From the NCBI GenBank assembly GCA_003154255.1, contig PMCY01000243.1, positions 20,239-48,083 of the forward strand: a stretch of DNA of 27,845 bases, given 5' to 3'. Source of the DNA: Candidatus Aminicenantota bacterium (lineage in GTDB: Bacteria; Acidobacteriota; Aminicenantia; Aminicenantales; UBA4085). Each line of letters opens with the position of its first letter. Position 1 is the stretch's first letter. The notes beneath the pieces were generated by a model. The model worked only from the letters and a program-made list of their open reading frames with translations, did not search any database and was not told the origin of the DNA. Below, piece by piece: positions 7,982-14,807 of this stretch. Made by a program: the position numbers and the translations under genes.

Positions 7982-9835
7982 TCAGGCATCGCCGTAATCG
8001 GGAGGCCGGAAATCCGGGTCGCTCTTGAAAACGGTTTTTCCATGGATGGTGTAAATGCCTTTAGCCAGAACCCGATAGACCCGCCGCCCGGCCTCGACCA
8101 GGATGACCAGGGCGCTGATCATGATGATCGCGGTCATGGAAATGTTGACCAGACCGAGGACCTTTTTGCCGGGGATCGCGATCATGGGCCCGAAGCTGTC
8201 GAAGATGTTGCGCCAGGCGGCGTAAAGCGTCGTGGTGGCCACGAACGCCAAAGGGACGAGGCTGACCCAGATGTAGCGGACTTTGCCGGCGTTGATCATG
8301 GCCGACGTAACGACGGCCAGGGCCACGGCGGCCAGGAGCTGGTTGGCCGTGCCGAACATCGGCCAGATGGTGTCGATATTGCCGGTCCAGATGAAATAGG
8401 CCCAGGCAAAGACGACGATGGCCGTGGAGCCCATGGCCCCGGGCAGCCAGTGCGTCCGTTCCAGGGGCTTCCAGACCCGGCCGCCGAATTCCTGGACCAG
8501 GAACCGGGCGATGCGCGTCCCGGCGTCGATCGTGGTCAGGATGAAGAGGGCCTCGAACATGATGGCGAAATGGTACCAGTAGGACATCAGAGATTTCAGG
8601 CCCGGAATGGCCGAGAAGATCTGGGTGAACCCGGCGGCCAGGGACACCGCGCCGCCGGGGCGGCCGGCCAGGTTCTCGCCGACTTCGCGGGAAATCTCGG
8701 CCAGTTGGACCGGGGCCAGGCCCATCGAGGCGAACTTGGCCGACGTCAGGTTGATGGCGAAATAATCGCTGGGGAAGAGCGAACAGGCGGCGATCAGGGC
8801 GATGACGCTGACGGCAGCCTCCATCATCATGGCGCCATAACCGACGAAGCGGGCCTCGGTTTCACGGCTCAGCATCTTCGGCGTCGTACCCGAGGAGACA
8901 AGCGAATGAAAGCCCGAGATGGCTCCGCAGGCAATGGTGATGAACAGAAAAGGAAAAAGCTTGCCTGGGATAATCGGGCCGTGTCCGTGGATGAAAGGCG
9001 TGACGGCGGGCATCTTCAGGGCCGGGTGGACGACGAAAACTCCCACAACCAGCGCCAGGATGGTGATGATTTTAAGGTAGGAGCTCAGGTAATCCCGCGG
9101 CGTGAGGAGCATCCAGACGGGCAGAACGGAGGCGATGAAACCGTAGACGGCCAGGGCGATGATGATCCCCTCGCGGGACAGCGTAAAGACCGGGGCCAGG
9201 CTCGATCGGGCCACGACGTTGCCCAGGATGACGGCGGCGAATACGCCGACGACGCCGATGACGCTGGCTTCGACGATCCTTCCGGGCCGGATCTTATACA
9301 TCCAGAAACCGACGGCGATGGCGATGGGGATGGTCATGCCGATGGTGAACGTGCCCCAGGCGCTTTCGCGCAGAGCGTTGACCACGGCCAGGCCGAGGCC
9401 GGAGAGGGCGACAATGATGATGATGAGAATGGCCACCGAGGCGACCAGCCCGGCCAGGGGACTGATCTCGTGGCGGGCGATCTCGGCCAGCGAGCGGCCT
9501 TTACGGCGGACGGAGGCGACTAGGATAAAGAGATCGTGGACCCCGCCGGCAATGACCGCGCCGAGAAGGATCCAGAGCAGGCCGGGGGCATAGCCGAACT
9601 GGGCGGCCAGGACCGGTCCGATCAGCGGCCCGGCGCCCGAGATGGCCGCGAAATGGTGGCCGAAGAGGACAATTTTATTGGTGGGCAGGTAATTATGCCC
9701 ATCCCGCAGGGTCTGGGCGGGCGTCGGACGGCTGTCGTTCAGGGCCAGGACCTTGGCGGCGAGGAAGGCGCTATAATAGCGGTACGCCAGGGCCAGGACG
9801 AGAAGCGTGCCGATGACGATGGGAACGGCATTCAT
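7982..9835 (-). CDS. cstA: Carbon starvation protein A family transporter
   Basis: CstA/BtsT-family proteins are polytopic inner-membrane transporters linked to uptake of pyruvate or peptides during carbon limitation. The 617-residue protein is shorter than the roughly 700-residue E. coli CstA but has the family core: Tyr-Arg-Tyr-Tyr in the first helix, Asp-Gly-His-Asn-Tyr at about residue 46, [16 protein letters not shown] near 59-74, and many hydrophobic helices throughout. A motif Gly-Thr-Ala-Asn-Gln-Leu-Leu-Ala sits in a late helix. An AGAAGG site precedes the ATG. No two-component BtsS/BtsR or YpdAB-like regulator is nearby. It has its own promoter, and the substrate cannot be decided from sequence. 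Confidence 0.95.
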   Translation of the reverse strand: MNAVPIVIGTLLVLALAYRYYSAFLAAKVLALNDSRPTPAQTLRDGHNYLPTNKIVLFGHHFAAISGAGPLIGPVLAAQFGYAPGLLWILLGAVIAGGVHDLFILVASVRRKGRSLAEIARHEISPLAGLVASVAILIIIIVALSGLGLAVVNALRESAWGTFTIGMTIPIAIAVGFWMYKIRPGRIVEASVIGVVGVFAAVILGNVVARSSLAPVFTLSREGIIIALAVYGFIASVLPVWMLLTPRDYLSSYLKIITILALVVGVFVVHPALKMPAVTPFIHGHGPIIPGKLFPFLFITIACGAISGFHSLVSSGTTPKMLSRETEARFVGYGAMMMEAAVSVIALIAACSLFPSDYFAINLTSAKFASMGLAPVQLAEISREVGENLAGRPGGAVSLAAGFTQIFSAIPGLKSLMSYWYHFAIMFEALFILTTIDAGTRIARFLVQEFGGRVWKPLERTHWLPGAMGSTAIVVFAWAYFIWTGNIDTIWPMFGTANQLLAAVALAVVTSAMINAGKVRYIWVSLVPLAFVATTTLYAAWRNIFDSFGPMIAIPGKKVLGLVNISMTAIIMISALVILVEAGRRVYRVLAKGIYTIHGKTVFKSDPDFRPPDYGDA

Positions 9836-9886
9836 GGGGCCTTCTTTCGGAAGGAGTCCGCGTCCGGGCTCCCGGATGAACGGCCC

Positions 9887-9915
9887 AGTTTACTCTCCAC
9901 TCGGTCGGGCGTCAA
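9887..9915 (-). promoter_or_regulatory. Sigma70-like promoter for cstA
   Basis: On the minus strand, TTGACG (9910-9915) and TAAACT (9887-9892) are separated by 17 bases. Initiation near 9880 would give a leader of about 45 bases. The leader holds a small hairpin that could cover the ribosome site (9840-9854). Confidence 0.55.
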
Positions 9916-9934
9916 ATGAACGAAGGCGATCGTT

Positions 9935-10990
9935 TCAGGGCTCCTGCAGAAGGAGCTTGCGCACGGTCGCCGGCCAGGTCAGCCCGGCGATGGACTGGCG
10001 TCCGGCCCGGCCCAGGCGCTCGGCGAGGACGGGGTCCTCGGCCAGGAGATCGAATTTTTCGGCCAGCCGCAGCGGATCGGGTTCGACCACGAATCCGGAT
10101 TCCCCGTCCCGGACCTGTTCGACCGGTCCGCCGCTGTCCACGGCGGTCAGAACGGCCTTGCCCGAGGCAAAAGCCTCGCCGGTGACGAAGCCGAAATCTT
10201 CGTGATAAGGACAGAAGAACACCGCCCGGCAGCGAGCGTAGAGATCGAGCACCGCGGCTTCGTCCGATGCGCCCCGCAGCTCCACCCGGTCCTGGAGTCC
10301 GTATTCGCGGATAAGGCCGGCCAAACGGGGCGCTTGGGGTCCTTCTCCGACGATGACGGCGCGAAGGTTCCGGTTGCGGACGTGGCGGAACGCCTCGACC
10401 AGGAGATGGATTCTTTTGAGCTCGGCCAGCCGGGAAACGGTGAAAATGAAATCGCCGTAGCTTTCGGTGTAATAGGGGCGCAGGGGCGGCGGGGGAATGA
10501 GGACTTCGGCCGGGATGGCGCCCCAGCGGTCCAGCCGCTTTTTGACCTCGGCCGAGATGGTGAAGACTTTGCGGACATTTCGTTTCAGGAGATGCGTGTC
10601 GAGTCCGCGGATGACCGCCCGGCGGGCCGTCTCCTTGATCCTTCCCTTCCAGGACAGCCGGGTGCGCAGGTCATCCCAGAGGTCGTAATACTCGCGCAAG
10701 CGATGGTTCAGCCAACAGACATGGAAAGGATGCCTGATGGCATAGCTGGGAAAGCGCATCGATATGACCTGGTCGATCGGCCGTCCCCAGCCGTCCACGC
10801 CGACGTCGGTGAAGCGTGTCGCCGCATAGGCCCGCAACTGGCGGCCGAAACGGTTTTGCGGGGTCAGGAGGAGGTCCGCCTCGTGGCCCTCCTCGCGCAG
10901 GGCTCGAACGGTCTGGCGGGCGATTGTCAAATGGCCGCCCTCGACGAAGGGGACGTCGGACGTGACGACCAGGACGCGCTTTTTGCCCAA
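9935..10990 (-). CDS. GT4-type glycosyltransferase
   Basis: This is a retaining glycosyltransferase of the GT-B fold that uses a nucleotide-activated sugar, probably for a surface polysaccharide or glycolipid. The 351-residue protein starts Gly-Lys-Lys-Arg-Val-Leu-Val-Val-Thr, the usual first strand, with an early Gly-Gly-His. The C-terminal half has the GT4 core: Val-Ser-Arg-Leu..Lys-Arg-Ile near 185-194, Val-Gly-Glu-Gly-Pro near 214-218, and the Glu264-x7-Glu272 motif in Glu-Asp-Phe-Gly-Phe-Val-Thr-Gly-Glu. The frame stays open far upstream, but that part only shadows the ACT-domain gene. I therefore place the start at TTG 10990, four bases after the ACT stop; no ATG or GTG fits better. Acceptor and sugar are unknown. 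Confidence 0.88.
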   Translation of the reverse strand: MGKKRVLVVTSDVPFVEGGHLTIARQTVRALREEGHEADLLLTPQNRFGRQLRAYAATRFTDVGVDGWGRPIDQVISMRFPSYAIRHPFHVCWLNHRLREYYDLWDDLRTRLSWKGRIKETARRAVIRGLDTHLLKRNVRKVFTISAEVKKRLDRWGAIPAEVLIPPPPLRPYYTESYGDFIFTVSRLAELKRIHLLVEAFRHVRNRNLRAVIVGEGPQAPRLAGLIREYGLQDRVELRGASDEAAVLDLYARCRAVFFCPYHEDFGFVTGEAFASGKAVLTAVDSGGPVEQVRDGESGFVVEPDPLRLAEKFDLLAEDPVLAERLGRAGRQSIAGLTWPATVRKLLLQEP

Positions 10991-10994
10991 GGCC

Positions 10995-11390
10995 TTAACG
11001 CAGGGTTTCGTAGGCTTTTTTGTTATTGTTGGTCTTGAAAACGAGCAGGGCCATGCCTTTTCCGGAGGAGCTGCCGTAGCAATATTCGACATCGATGACG
11101 GCCGTGCCGAGCAGGGCTCCGATCTCCGCGCCGGCGCCGATCCGGTCGCTGATCTCGACGGCGACGATTTTATTGACCTTGACCTTGTAACCCAGGGAGC
11201 GCAAGGCCGTCTCCGCTTTTTTGTTGTCCGAGGTGAGGAGACGGAAATGGCCCTCATCCTCGTGTTCAAAAACGCTCAAAGCCCGTAGGTTGACGCCGGC
11301 GTTGGCCAGGGTTCCCAGGACGCGCCCCAGGATGCCCGGCTCGTTGGGTGTGATGACGTGGAGTTCGGTTTCGGACACAATGTTATGCAC
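10995..11390 (-). CDS. Tandem ACT-domain protein, probable amino-acid-sensing regulator
   Basis: The 131-residue protein consists of two ACT modules and nothing else. Module 1 (about residues 6-68) begins Glu-Leu-His-Val-Ile-Thr-Pro-Asn-Glu-Pro-Gly-Ile-Leu-Gly, the typical ACT first strand and ligand-binding turn, followed by Ala-Gly-Val-Asn-Leu-Arg. Module 2 (about 72-131) is more divergent. Such stand-alone proteins bind amino acids and modulate partners; no partner is evident here. The start is set at GTG 11390 because an AGGAGG site lies 8 bases upstream and the -10 box at 11416-11421 would start the transcript downstream of the longer ATG-like frame at 11441. The glycosyltransferase follows after four bases and is probably translationally coupled. 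Confidence 0.82.
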   Translation of the reverse strand: MHNIVSETELHVITPNEPGILGRVLGTLANAGVNLRALSVFEHEDEGHFRLLTSDNKKAETALRSLGYKVKVNKIVAVEISDRIGAGAEIGALLGTAVIDVEYCYGSSSGKGMALLVFKTNNNKKAYETLR

Positions 11391-11415
11391 TGCGACGGCC
11401 TCCTCAAGGAGGTTT

Positions 11416-11444
11416 ATTATATCAAAGTGAAGGGGCAACACAAA
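11416..11444 (-). promoter_or_regulatory. Promoter for the ACT-domain and glycosyltransferase genes
   Basis: On the minus strand a perfect TATAAT (11416-11421) is preceded at 17 bases by a weak TTTGTG (11439-11444). The predicted start near 11409 leaves a leader of about 20 bases that contains the AGGAGG ribosome site. This supports the GTG start of the ACT gene. Confidence 0.55.
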
Positions 11445-11502
11445 GCGGGGGAAGAATAGGGTTCAAAGACGGCCTCCGGCCCCGGCGAAGAGGGGCGCTC
11501 CG

Positions 11503-11516
11503 ATACTGAGTAGTAT
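11503..11516. promoter_or_regulatory. Short inverted repeat, possible operator half-sites
   Basis: ATACT and AGTAT form a perfect 5-base inverted repeat around GAGT. It lies between the divergent ACT and PKD-barrel promoters. A regulatory role is only inferred from position and symmetry. Confidence 0.3.
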
Positions 11517-11521
11517 TACGT

Positions 11522-11558
11522 ATTGTCAACACCTTCTTCCGTTTTTCCGCTTGACAAT
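11522..11558. repeat. 8-base inverted repeat spanning the -35 box of the PKD-barrel promoter
   Basis: ATTGTCAA (11522-11529) is the exact reverse complement of TTGACAAT (11551-11558), with 21 bases between them. The right arm contains the TTGACA -35 box of the plus-strand promoter, and the left arm contains a mirror-image TTGACA on the minus strand. It could be an operator or a pair of opposed -35 elements. Confidence 0.45.
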
Positions 11559-11580
11559 GAGGGTGAGTTGGGTGTTTTAT
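11551..11580 (+). promoter_or_regulatory. Promoter for the PKD-barrel gene
   Basis: A perfect TTGACA (11551-11556) is followed after 18 bases by TTTTAT (11575-11580), a weaker -10 box. The predicted start is about 50 bases before the ATG at 11639. Confidence 0.5.
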
Positions 11581-11638
11581 AGATGGTGAGACTTTCTATT
11601 GCGTGATGAAAATCACGACCATCACTAAGGAGGAAGGG

Positions 11639-13117
11639 ATGAAATCCAAAAAGGCGATTCTTTTCGTCGCTGTCTTGCTTGTTTTCGCCGCATTGACGGC
11701 ATCGGCCGAAACGCACAAACTTCGTCGCATCGGCGTGAATACATTCGCCCAGACCAAAGGATCTATTCCTACGGCCGAGGTGATGAAGACCATCGCCCAG
11801 ACCTACGCGGGAGACATCAAGTACGGCTTCGACCAGGTCGGCATGCCCGATCTCTATCTGCCCTTCCTGGAGCAGCTGCGCACCGCCACGTTCACCCAGA
11901 GATCCATCGCCGTCGGCGACAAGTTCATCTGGATGCTTTTCCGCGTCCGCGGCCAGGTCAAAGTCTGGGAGGACGTCGAGTGGGCGGGGAAGGCTCCTTT
12001 GGACGTCTTCTCCTTCACCGTCGTCAAGGATAACAAAGAATACGAATTCATCATCCCCAAGCCTTGCGGCAATATCGCCCTGTACAAGGTCACGGAGAAG
12101 AAGGCCGTCGTTCCGCCGGCCGTCTGCAATCTCGTGGTCGGCCCGGCCAAGGCCAACCTCAACGAGCCCATCACCTGCGACGTGACCGGGAGCACGGGCG
12201 CCGCATCGATGGACGTCGAGGTCTTCAATGCCCAAGGCCAGAAGGTCGCCTCCCACGCTTTCACTCCCGGGGACACCAAGTGGCAGACCAAATTCGACAA
12301 GCCCGGCGAATATGTCTTCAAAGCCAAAGCGGTCAATGGGGAAGGCCTGGCCTCGGAGAATCCCTGCCAGACCAAGATCCTCATCAACACGCCTCCGGTC
12401 TGCAAGCTGTGGACATCCTGTCTGCCCTGCGAGGATTATGTCGGCAAGCCGATCACCTTCGACGCCTCGGGCTCGACTGACGTCGACGGCCAGATCGTCA
12501 AGGTCATTTTTGAGATCACCGATGAAAATGGCCAGGTGATCGATACGGCGACCAAGACGGCCAAGCCTTTCGTCTGGGAAAAGACTTTCTATACGGCCGG
12601 CAAGTACGGCATCAACGTGGTCGCTTTTGACGACATGGGCGCGGCCTCGGCCAACACGGATCCCTGCCGCATCTCTTTCGAAGTCACCCAGAAGAAGTTC
12701 TTCTACCTGGTCGAAGTCGGCGGGTTGCTCGCCCGCGGCACCTACACGGGCTATTTCTTCGGCCGGCTGGGCCTCCTCTGGAATCTGGCTCCCGGCGCTC
12801 TCGATTTCATCGTCCGAGCCGGCGGGGCCATCCCCAGCCAGGGCGATCCTTGGAAATTCATGTTCCTGGCCGATGCCCTGCTCAACCTGCATCTGGGACA
12901 ATCGCTCTACCTGGGCGGCGGTCTCGGCTACAGCACCAAGGAGCAGGCCACCCGCCTGAGCGGCTTTGATCTGGTCGGCAATTTCGGGGTCAATATCTTC
13001 AACAATTATTCCTCGGCCGGATCGATCTTCGCCGAGGGGCGGATCCCGGTCTTCGACGCGGATCGCGTCGTCGATAAGCACTACAAGCTGTTGTTGGGCT
13101 TCCGCTACATTTTCTGA
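11639..13117 (+). CDS. Secreted protein with two PKD-like domains and a C-terminal beta-barrel-like region
   Basis: The 492-residue protein begins with a clear signal peptide: Met-Lys-Ser-Lys-Lys, a hydrophobic core, and an Ala-Ser-Ala cleavage site near residue 23. An AAGGAGG site five bases before ATG 11639 fixes this start; an upstream GTG at 11603 has no such site. Residues about 25-155 are an unrecognised N-terminal domain. Two PKD/Ig-like repeats follow, each opening Pro-Pro-x-Val-Cys (about 160-250 and 250-350). The second has the Phe-Asp-Ala-Ser-Gly-Ser-Thr-Asp motif typical of PKD. Paired cysteines in each repeat suggest disulfides. The last 140 residues alternate polar and aromatic residues and end in Arg-Tyr-Ile-Phe, as expected of an outer-membrane barrel. 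The gene is monocistronic or nearly so, with a strong terminator after it. Function is unknown; a surface-binding or structural role is possible. Confidence 0.8.
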   Translation: MKSKKAILFVAVLLVFAALTASAETHKLRRIGVNTFAQTKGSIPTAEVMKTIAQTYAGDIKYGFDQVGMPDLYLPFLEQLRTATFTQRSIAVGDKFIWMLFRVRGQVKVWEDVEWAGKAPLDVFSFTVVKDNKEYEFIIPKPCGNIALYKVTEKKAVVPPAVCNLVVGPAKANLNEPITCDVTGSTGAASMDVEVFNAQGQKVASHAFTPGDTKWQTKFDKPGEYVFKAKAVNGEGLASENPCQTKILINTPPVCKLWTSCLPCEDYVGKPITFDASGSTDVDGQIVKVIFEITDENGQVIDTATKTAKPFVWEKTFYTAGKYGINVVAFDDMGAASANTDPCRISFEVTQKKFFYLVEVGGLLARGTYTGYFFGRLGLLWNLAPGALDFIVRAGGAIPSQGDPWKFMFLADALLNLHLGQSLYLGGGLGYSTKEQATRLSGFDLVGNFGVNIFNNYSSAGSIFAEGRIPVFDADRVVDKHYKLLLGFRYIF

Positions 13118-13144
13118 GATTCGACCGTCAACCGCTGACGATCG

Positions 13145-13181
13145 GGGCCGGGGATAGGTTGAATCCCCGGCCCTTTTTTTT
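13145..13181 (+). terminator. Strong rho-independent terminator after the PKD-barrel gene
   Basis: An 11-base perfect stem (GGGCCGGGGAT at 13145-13155, ATCCCCGGCCC at 13163-13173) with a 7-base loop is followed directly by eight T (13174-13181). This is the clearest terminator in the window. It lies only 25 bases before the next start codon. Confidence 0.95.
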
Positions 13182-13206
13182 CCGGCGGAATGGGGAGGAA
13201 TGAGGA

Positions 13207-14064
13207 ATGGCACCTGCGATCATCGCCCTGATCGGCGCGGACGGACAGCTGGGAACGGATTTGGCTCTGCGAATCCCCCCGGCCTCTTTGCGCCCGCTCT
13301 ATTATCCGGCCTTTGACGTGACCAAGTCCGAAGATGCGGCGGGCGTGCTGCGGACGCTCCGCCCCGACGTGGTCATCAATACGGCGGCCTTTAACCGGGT
13401 GGACGAATGCGAGGACCGCGTTGAAGAGGCCTTCGCCGTCAATGCTTTTGCCCTCCGCGGCCTATCCCGGATCTGCGAAGAGCTCGGCGCCACATTGATT
13501 CATTTCAGCACGGATTATGTCTTTGACGGCCGCAAGGGATGCCCCTATACGGAGGACGATCTGCCGGCCCCGCTCAGCGCTTACGGCGAATCCAAGCTGG
13601 CCGGGGAGCATTTCGTGCGGGCCCTCTGCCGGCGGCATTTCGTCATCCGGACCTGCGGGCTCTACGGAAAGGCGGGCTGCCAGGACAAGGGCCGCAATTT
13701 CGTCCAGACGATGCTGGATCTGGCCGGCCGGGGTCGCCCCATTCGCGTTGTCGACGACCAGCGGATGACGCCGACATCGACGGCGGAGCTGGCCGCCAAC
13801 GTCCTGGCACTGCTGTCGACGCGGGCTTATGGTCTTTATCACCTGACCGGTGAAGGGGAGTGTTCCTGGTACGAATTCGCCGAAGCGATTTTCGCGCTGT
13901 CCGGTGTCCGGGCCGACCTCAGTGCCGTGTCCAGCGCCGGTTTCGTCCAGAAGGCCCGCCGCCCGTCCTATTCGGTGCTGGAAAACGCCCGGGCCGCAAA
14001 GCTGCCGTTGCCCGGATTTTCGGATTGGCGGGAGGCCCTGGCCCGGCATCTGGACCGGACTTGA
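13207..14064 (+). CDS. rfbD: dTDP-4-dehydrorhamnose reductase-like SDR enzyme
   Basis: RfbD/RmlD reduces dTDP-4-dehydro-L-rhamnose to dTDP-L-rhamnose with NAD(P)H, the last step of dTDP-rhamnose synthesis. The 285-residue protein has the Rossmann motif Gly10-Ala-Asp-Gly13-Gln-Leu-Gly16, Asn-Thr-Ala-Ala-Phe near residue 58, the catalytic Ser-Thr102-Asp-Tyr-Val-Phe-Asp-Gly, and Tyr126-Gly-Glu-Ser-Lys130. The C-terminal Arg-Arg-Pro-Ser-Tyr-Ser-Val-Leu-Glu-Asn is a hallmark of this family. A GGAGGA site precedes the ATG. The other rml genes are not in the window, so this is a stand-alone copy. It lies directly after a strong terminator with no obvious promoter between. A reductase for a related deoxysugar is possible. 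Confidence 0.88.
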   Translation: MAPAIIALIGADGQLGTDLALRIPPASLRPLYYPAFDVTKSEDAAGVLRTLRPDVVINTAAFNRVDECEDRVEEAFAVNAFALRGLSRICEELGATLIHFSTDYVFDGRKGCPYTEDDLPAPLSAYGESKLAGEHFVRALCRRHFVIRTCGLYGKAGCQDKGRNFVQTMLDLAGRGRPIRVVDDQRMTPTSTAELAANVLALLSTRAYGLYHLTGEGECSWYEFAEAIFALSGVRADLSAVSSAGFVQKARRPSYSVLENARAAKLPLPGFSDWREALARHLDRT

Positions 14065-14085
14065 TCGGCGCGGGAGCGGGCCCGG

Positions 14086-14376
14086 CTACTCGGACAGCTT
14101 GCCGAACTTGGCCAGCTCCTCGTTATAATATTTCCGATAGAGGATCTCCCATTCCCGGCTGCCTTCCTCGATCGGCTTTTTTTGGCTCTTGATCTTGTCC
14201 ATGGCCCGCTTATCGAGCTGATCGTAGAGCTTCATTTCCTCTTCGATGGCCCGGACGACGCTAAGGCGGATTTCGTTGGGGTCGTCGAGGAACTCGACGT
14301 TGTCGCTTTTGGCCAGGAACTCGAGAATCTTCTTGGACAGGTAATTGACCTTTTCGCGGGACAGACGGGCGCTCAC
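14086..14376 (-). CDS. DUF507 family protein, second of a tandem pair
   Basis: The 96-residue protein is charged and predicted mostly helical, with no signal peptide or membrane segment, so it is probably cytoplasmic. It opens Leu-Ser-Arg-Glu-Lys-Val-Asn-Tyr-Leu-Ser and has Glu-Glu-Glu-Met-Lys-Leu-Tyr-Asp-Gln-Leu-Asp in the middle, both typical of DUF507. The C-terminal part includes Glu-Trp-Glu-Ile-Leu-Tyr-Arg-Lys-Tyr-Tyr-Asn-Glu-Glu-Leu. Its ATG overlaps the stop of the upstream DUF507 gene by four bases (ATGA), so the two are translationally coupled and probably made in equal amounts. The function of DUF507 is not known to me. Its place behind the nusA-truB genes suggests an RNA or translation link, but this is only inference. 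Confidence 0.85.
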   Translation of the reverse strand: MSARLSREKVNYLSKKILEFLAKSDNVEFLDDPNEIRLSVVRAIEEEMKLYDQLDKRAMDKIKSQKKPIEEGSREWEILYRKYYNEELAKFGKLSE

Positions 14377-14651
14377 AGGACTATGTTCCTTTCCTTGGCC
14401 AGCTTCGTTTTGATCATGCGGAACATGGTCTGATATTCAATATTGCCTTTGCGGATTTCATCGATATGTTTGGTCAGGATCTCCCGGACTTCCTGGTCGA
14501 GTTGGTCCTCTTTCTGGAATTCCTCGTTGAGGACGGAATTCAATTCCTGGACGAAATGATCCTTGCTTTCGATAAGGACTTTCCCGTCCTTTTGCAGATT
14601 GCGGACCACGAGGAAGGCTAAATGCTCGATCTGGTTCTTGTTCAACCTCAT
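14373..14651 (-). CDS. DUF507 family protein, first of a tandem pair
   Basis: This 92-residue, helical, charged protein is a paralogue of the next gene. It opens Met-Arg-Leu-Asn-Lys-Asn-Gln-Ile-Glu-His-Leu-Ala and shares the central acidic segment (Glu-Glu-Phe-Gln-Lys-Glu-Asp-Gln-Leu-Asp) with its partner, while the C-terminal part (Tyr-Gln-Thr-Met-Phe-Arg-Met-Ile-Lys) differs. No ribosome site is visible before the ATG. A weak -10 box ends only about nine bases upstream, so a near-leaderless transcript is possible; a second promoter further up would give a leader of about 108 bases. The four-base overlap with the next gene points to a heteromeric product. Function is unknown. Confidence 0.85.
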   Translation of the reverse strand: MRLNKNQIEHLAFLVVRNLQKDGKVLIESKDHFVQELNSVLNEEFQKEDQLDQEVREILTKHIDEIRKGNIEYQTMFRMIKTKLAKERNIVL

Positions 14652-14659
14652 GACCGTAT

Positions 14660-14689
14660 AAAATACACTATTTGCTCCTCGGAATTCAA
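14660..14689 (-). promoter_or_regulatory. Possible proximal promoter of the DUF507 pair
   Basis: On the minus strand TTGAAT (14684-14689) and TATTTT (14660-14665) are 18 bases apart. Initiation would fall within a few bases of the ATG at 14651, giving a leaderless or almost leaderless message. Each box matches the consensus at only four of six positions. Confidence 0.35.
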
Positions 14690-14765
14690 GGAATTTTGCA
14701 AACCGACGTCACTTTTTTTCCCGACGGACCACGGCGGTCGGGTGGGAAGGTCAAAACATATCCGT

Positions 14766-14794
14766 ATTAAATAAGATAGGAGCCGGTGGGTCAA
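14766..14794 (-). promoter_or_regulatory. Possible distal promoter of the DUF507 pair
   Basis: On the minus strand TTGACC (14789-14794) and TTTAAT (14766-14771) are exactly 17 bases apart, each matching the consensus at five of six positions. It lies just past the truB stop. The leader of about 108 bases would contain a GC-rich hairpin at 14720-14742. The rest of the 156-base gap 14652-14807 shows nothing else I can name. Confidence 0.5.
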
Positions 14795-14807
14795 ATCGCC
14801 CTGGTAT

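Noticed and set aside
8042..9523. A 493-codon plus-strand frame opposite cstA
   Set aside because: Its composition (Asp, Gly, Gln, His repeats) is typical of the reverse of a membrane-protein gene; cstA on the other strand has clear family motifs, a promoter and a ribosome site.
9863..9876. TCCGGG-CT-CCCGGA palindrome in the cstA leader, possible terminator of the glycosyltransferase gene
   Set aside because: The loop is only two bases and no T run follows on the minus strand; it may be chance in GC-rich DNA.
10991..11269. N-terminal extension of the glycosyltransferase over the ACT gene
   Set aside because: The extra residues are Ser/Arg/Pro-rich shadow coding of the ACT gene, and the glycosyltransferase fold begins at the TTG at 10990.
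11516..13213. A 565-codon open frame antisense to the PKD-barrel gene
   Set aside because: It mirrors the plus-strand gene, is rich in Asp, Gly, Arg and Val as expected from GC-rich antisense reading, has no recognisable motif, and crosses the terminator and promoter.
14713..14742. GC-rich hairpin next to a run of seven T, possible terminator
   Set aside because: The T run precedes the stem on the plus strand and reads as A after the stem on the minus strand, so it is in the wrong place for a terminator in either direction.
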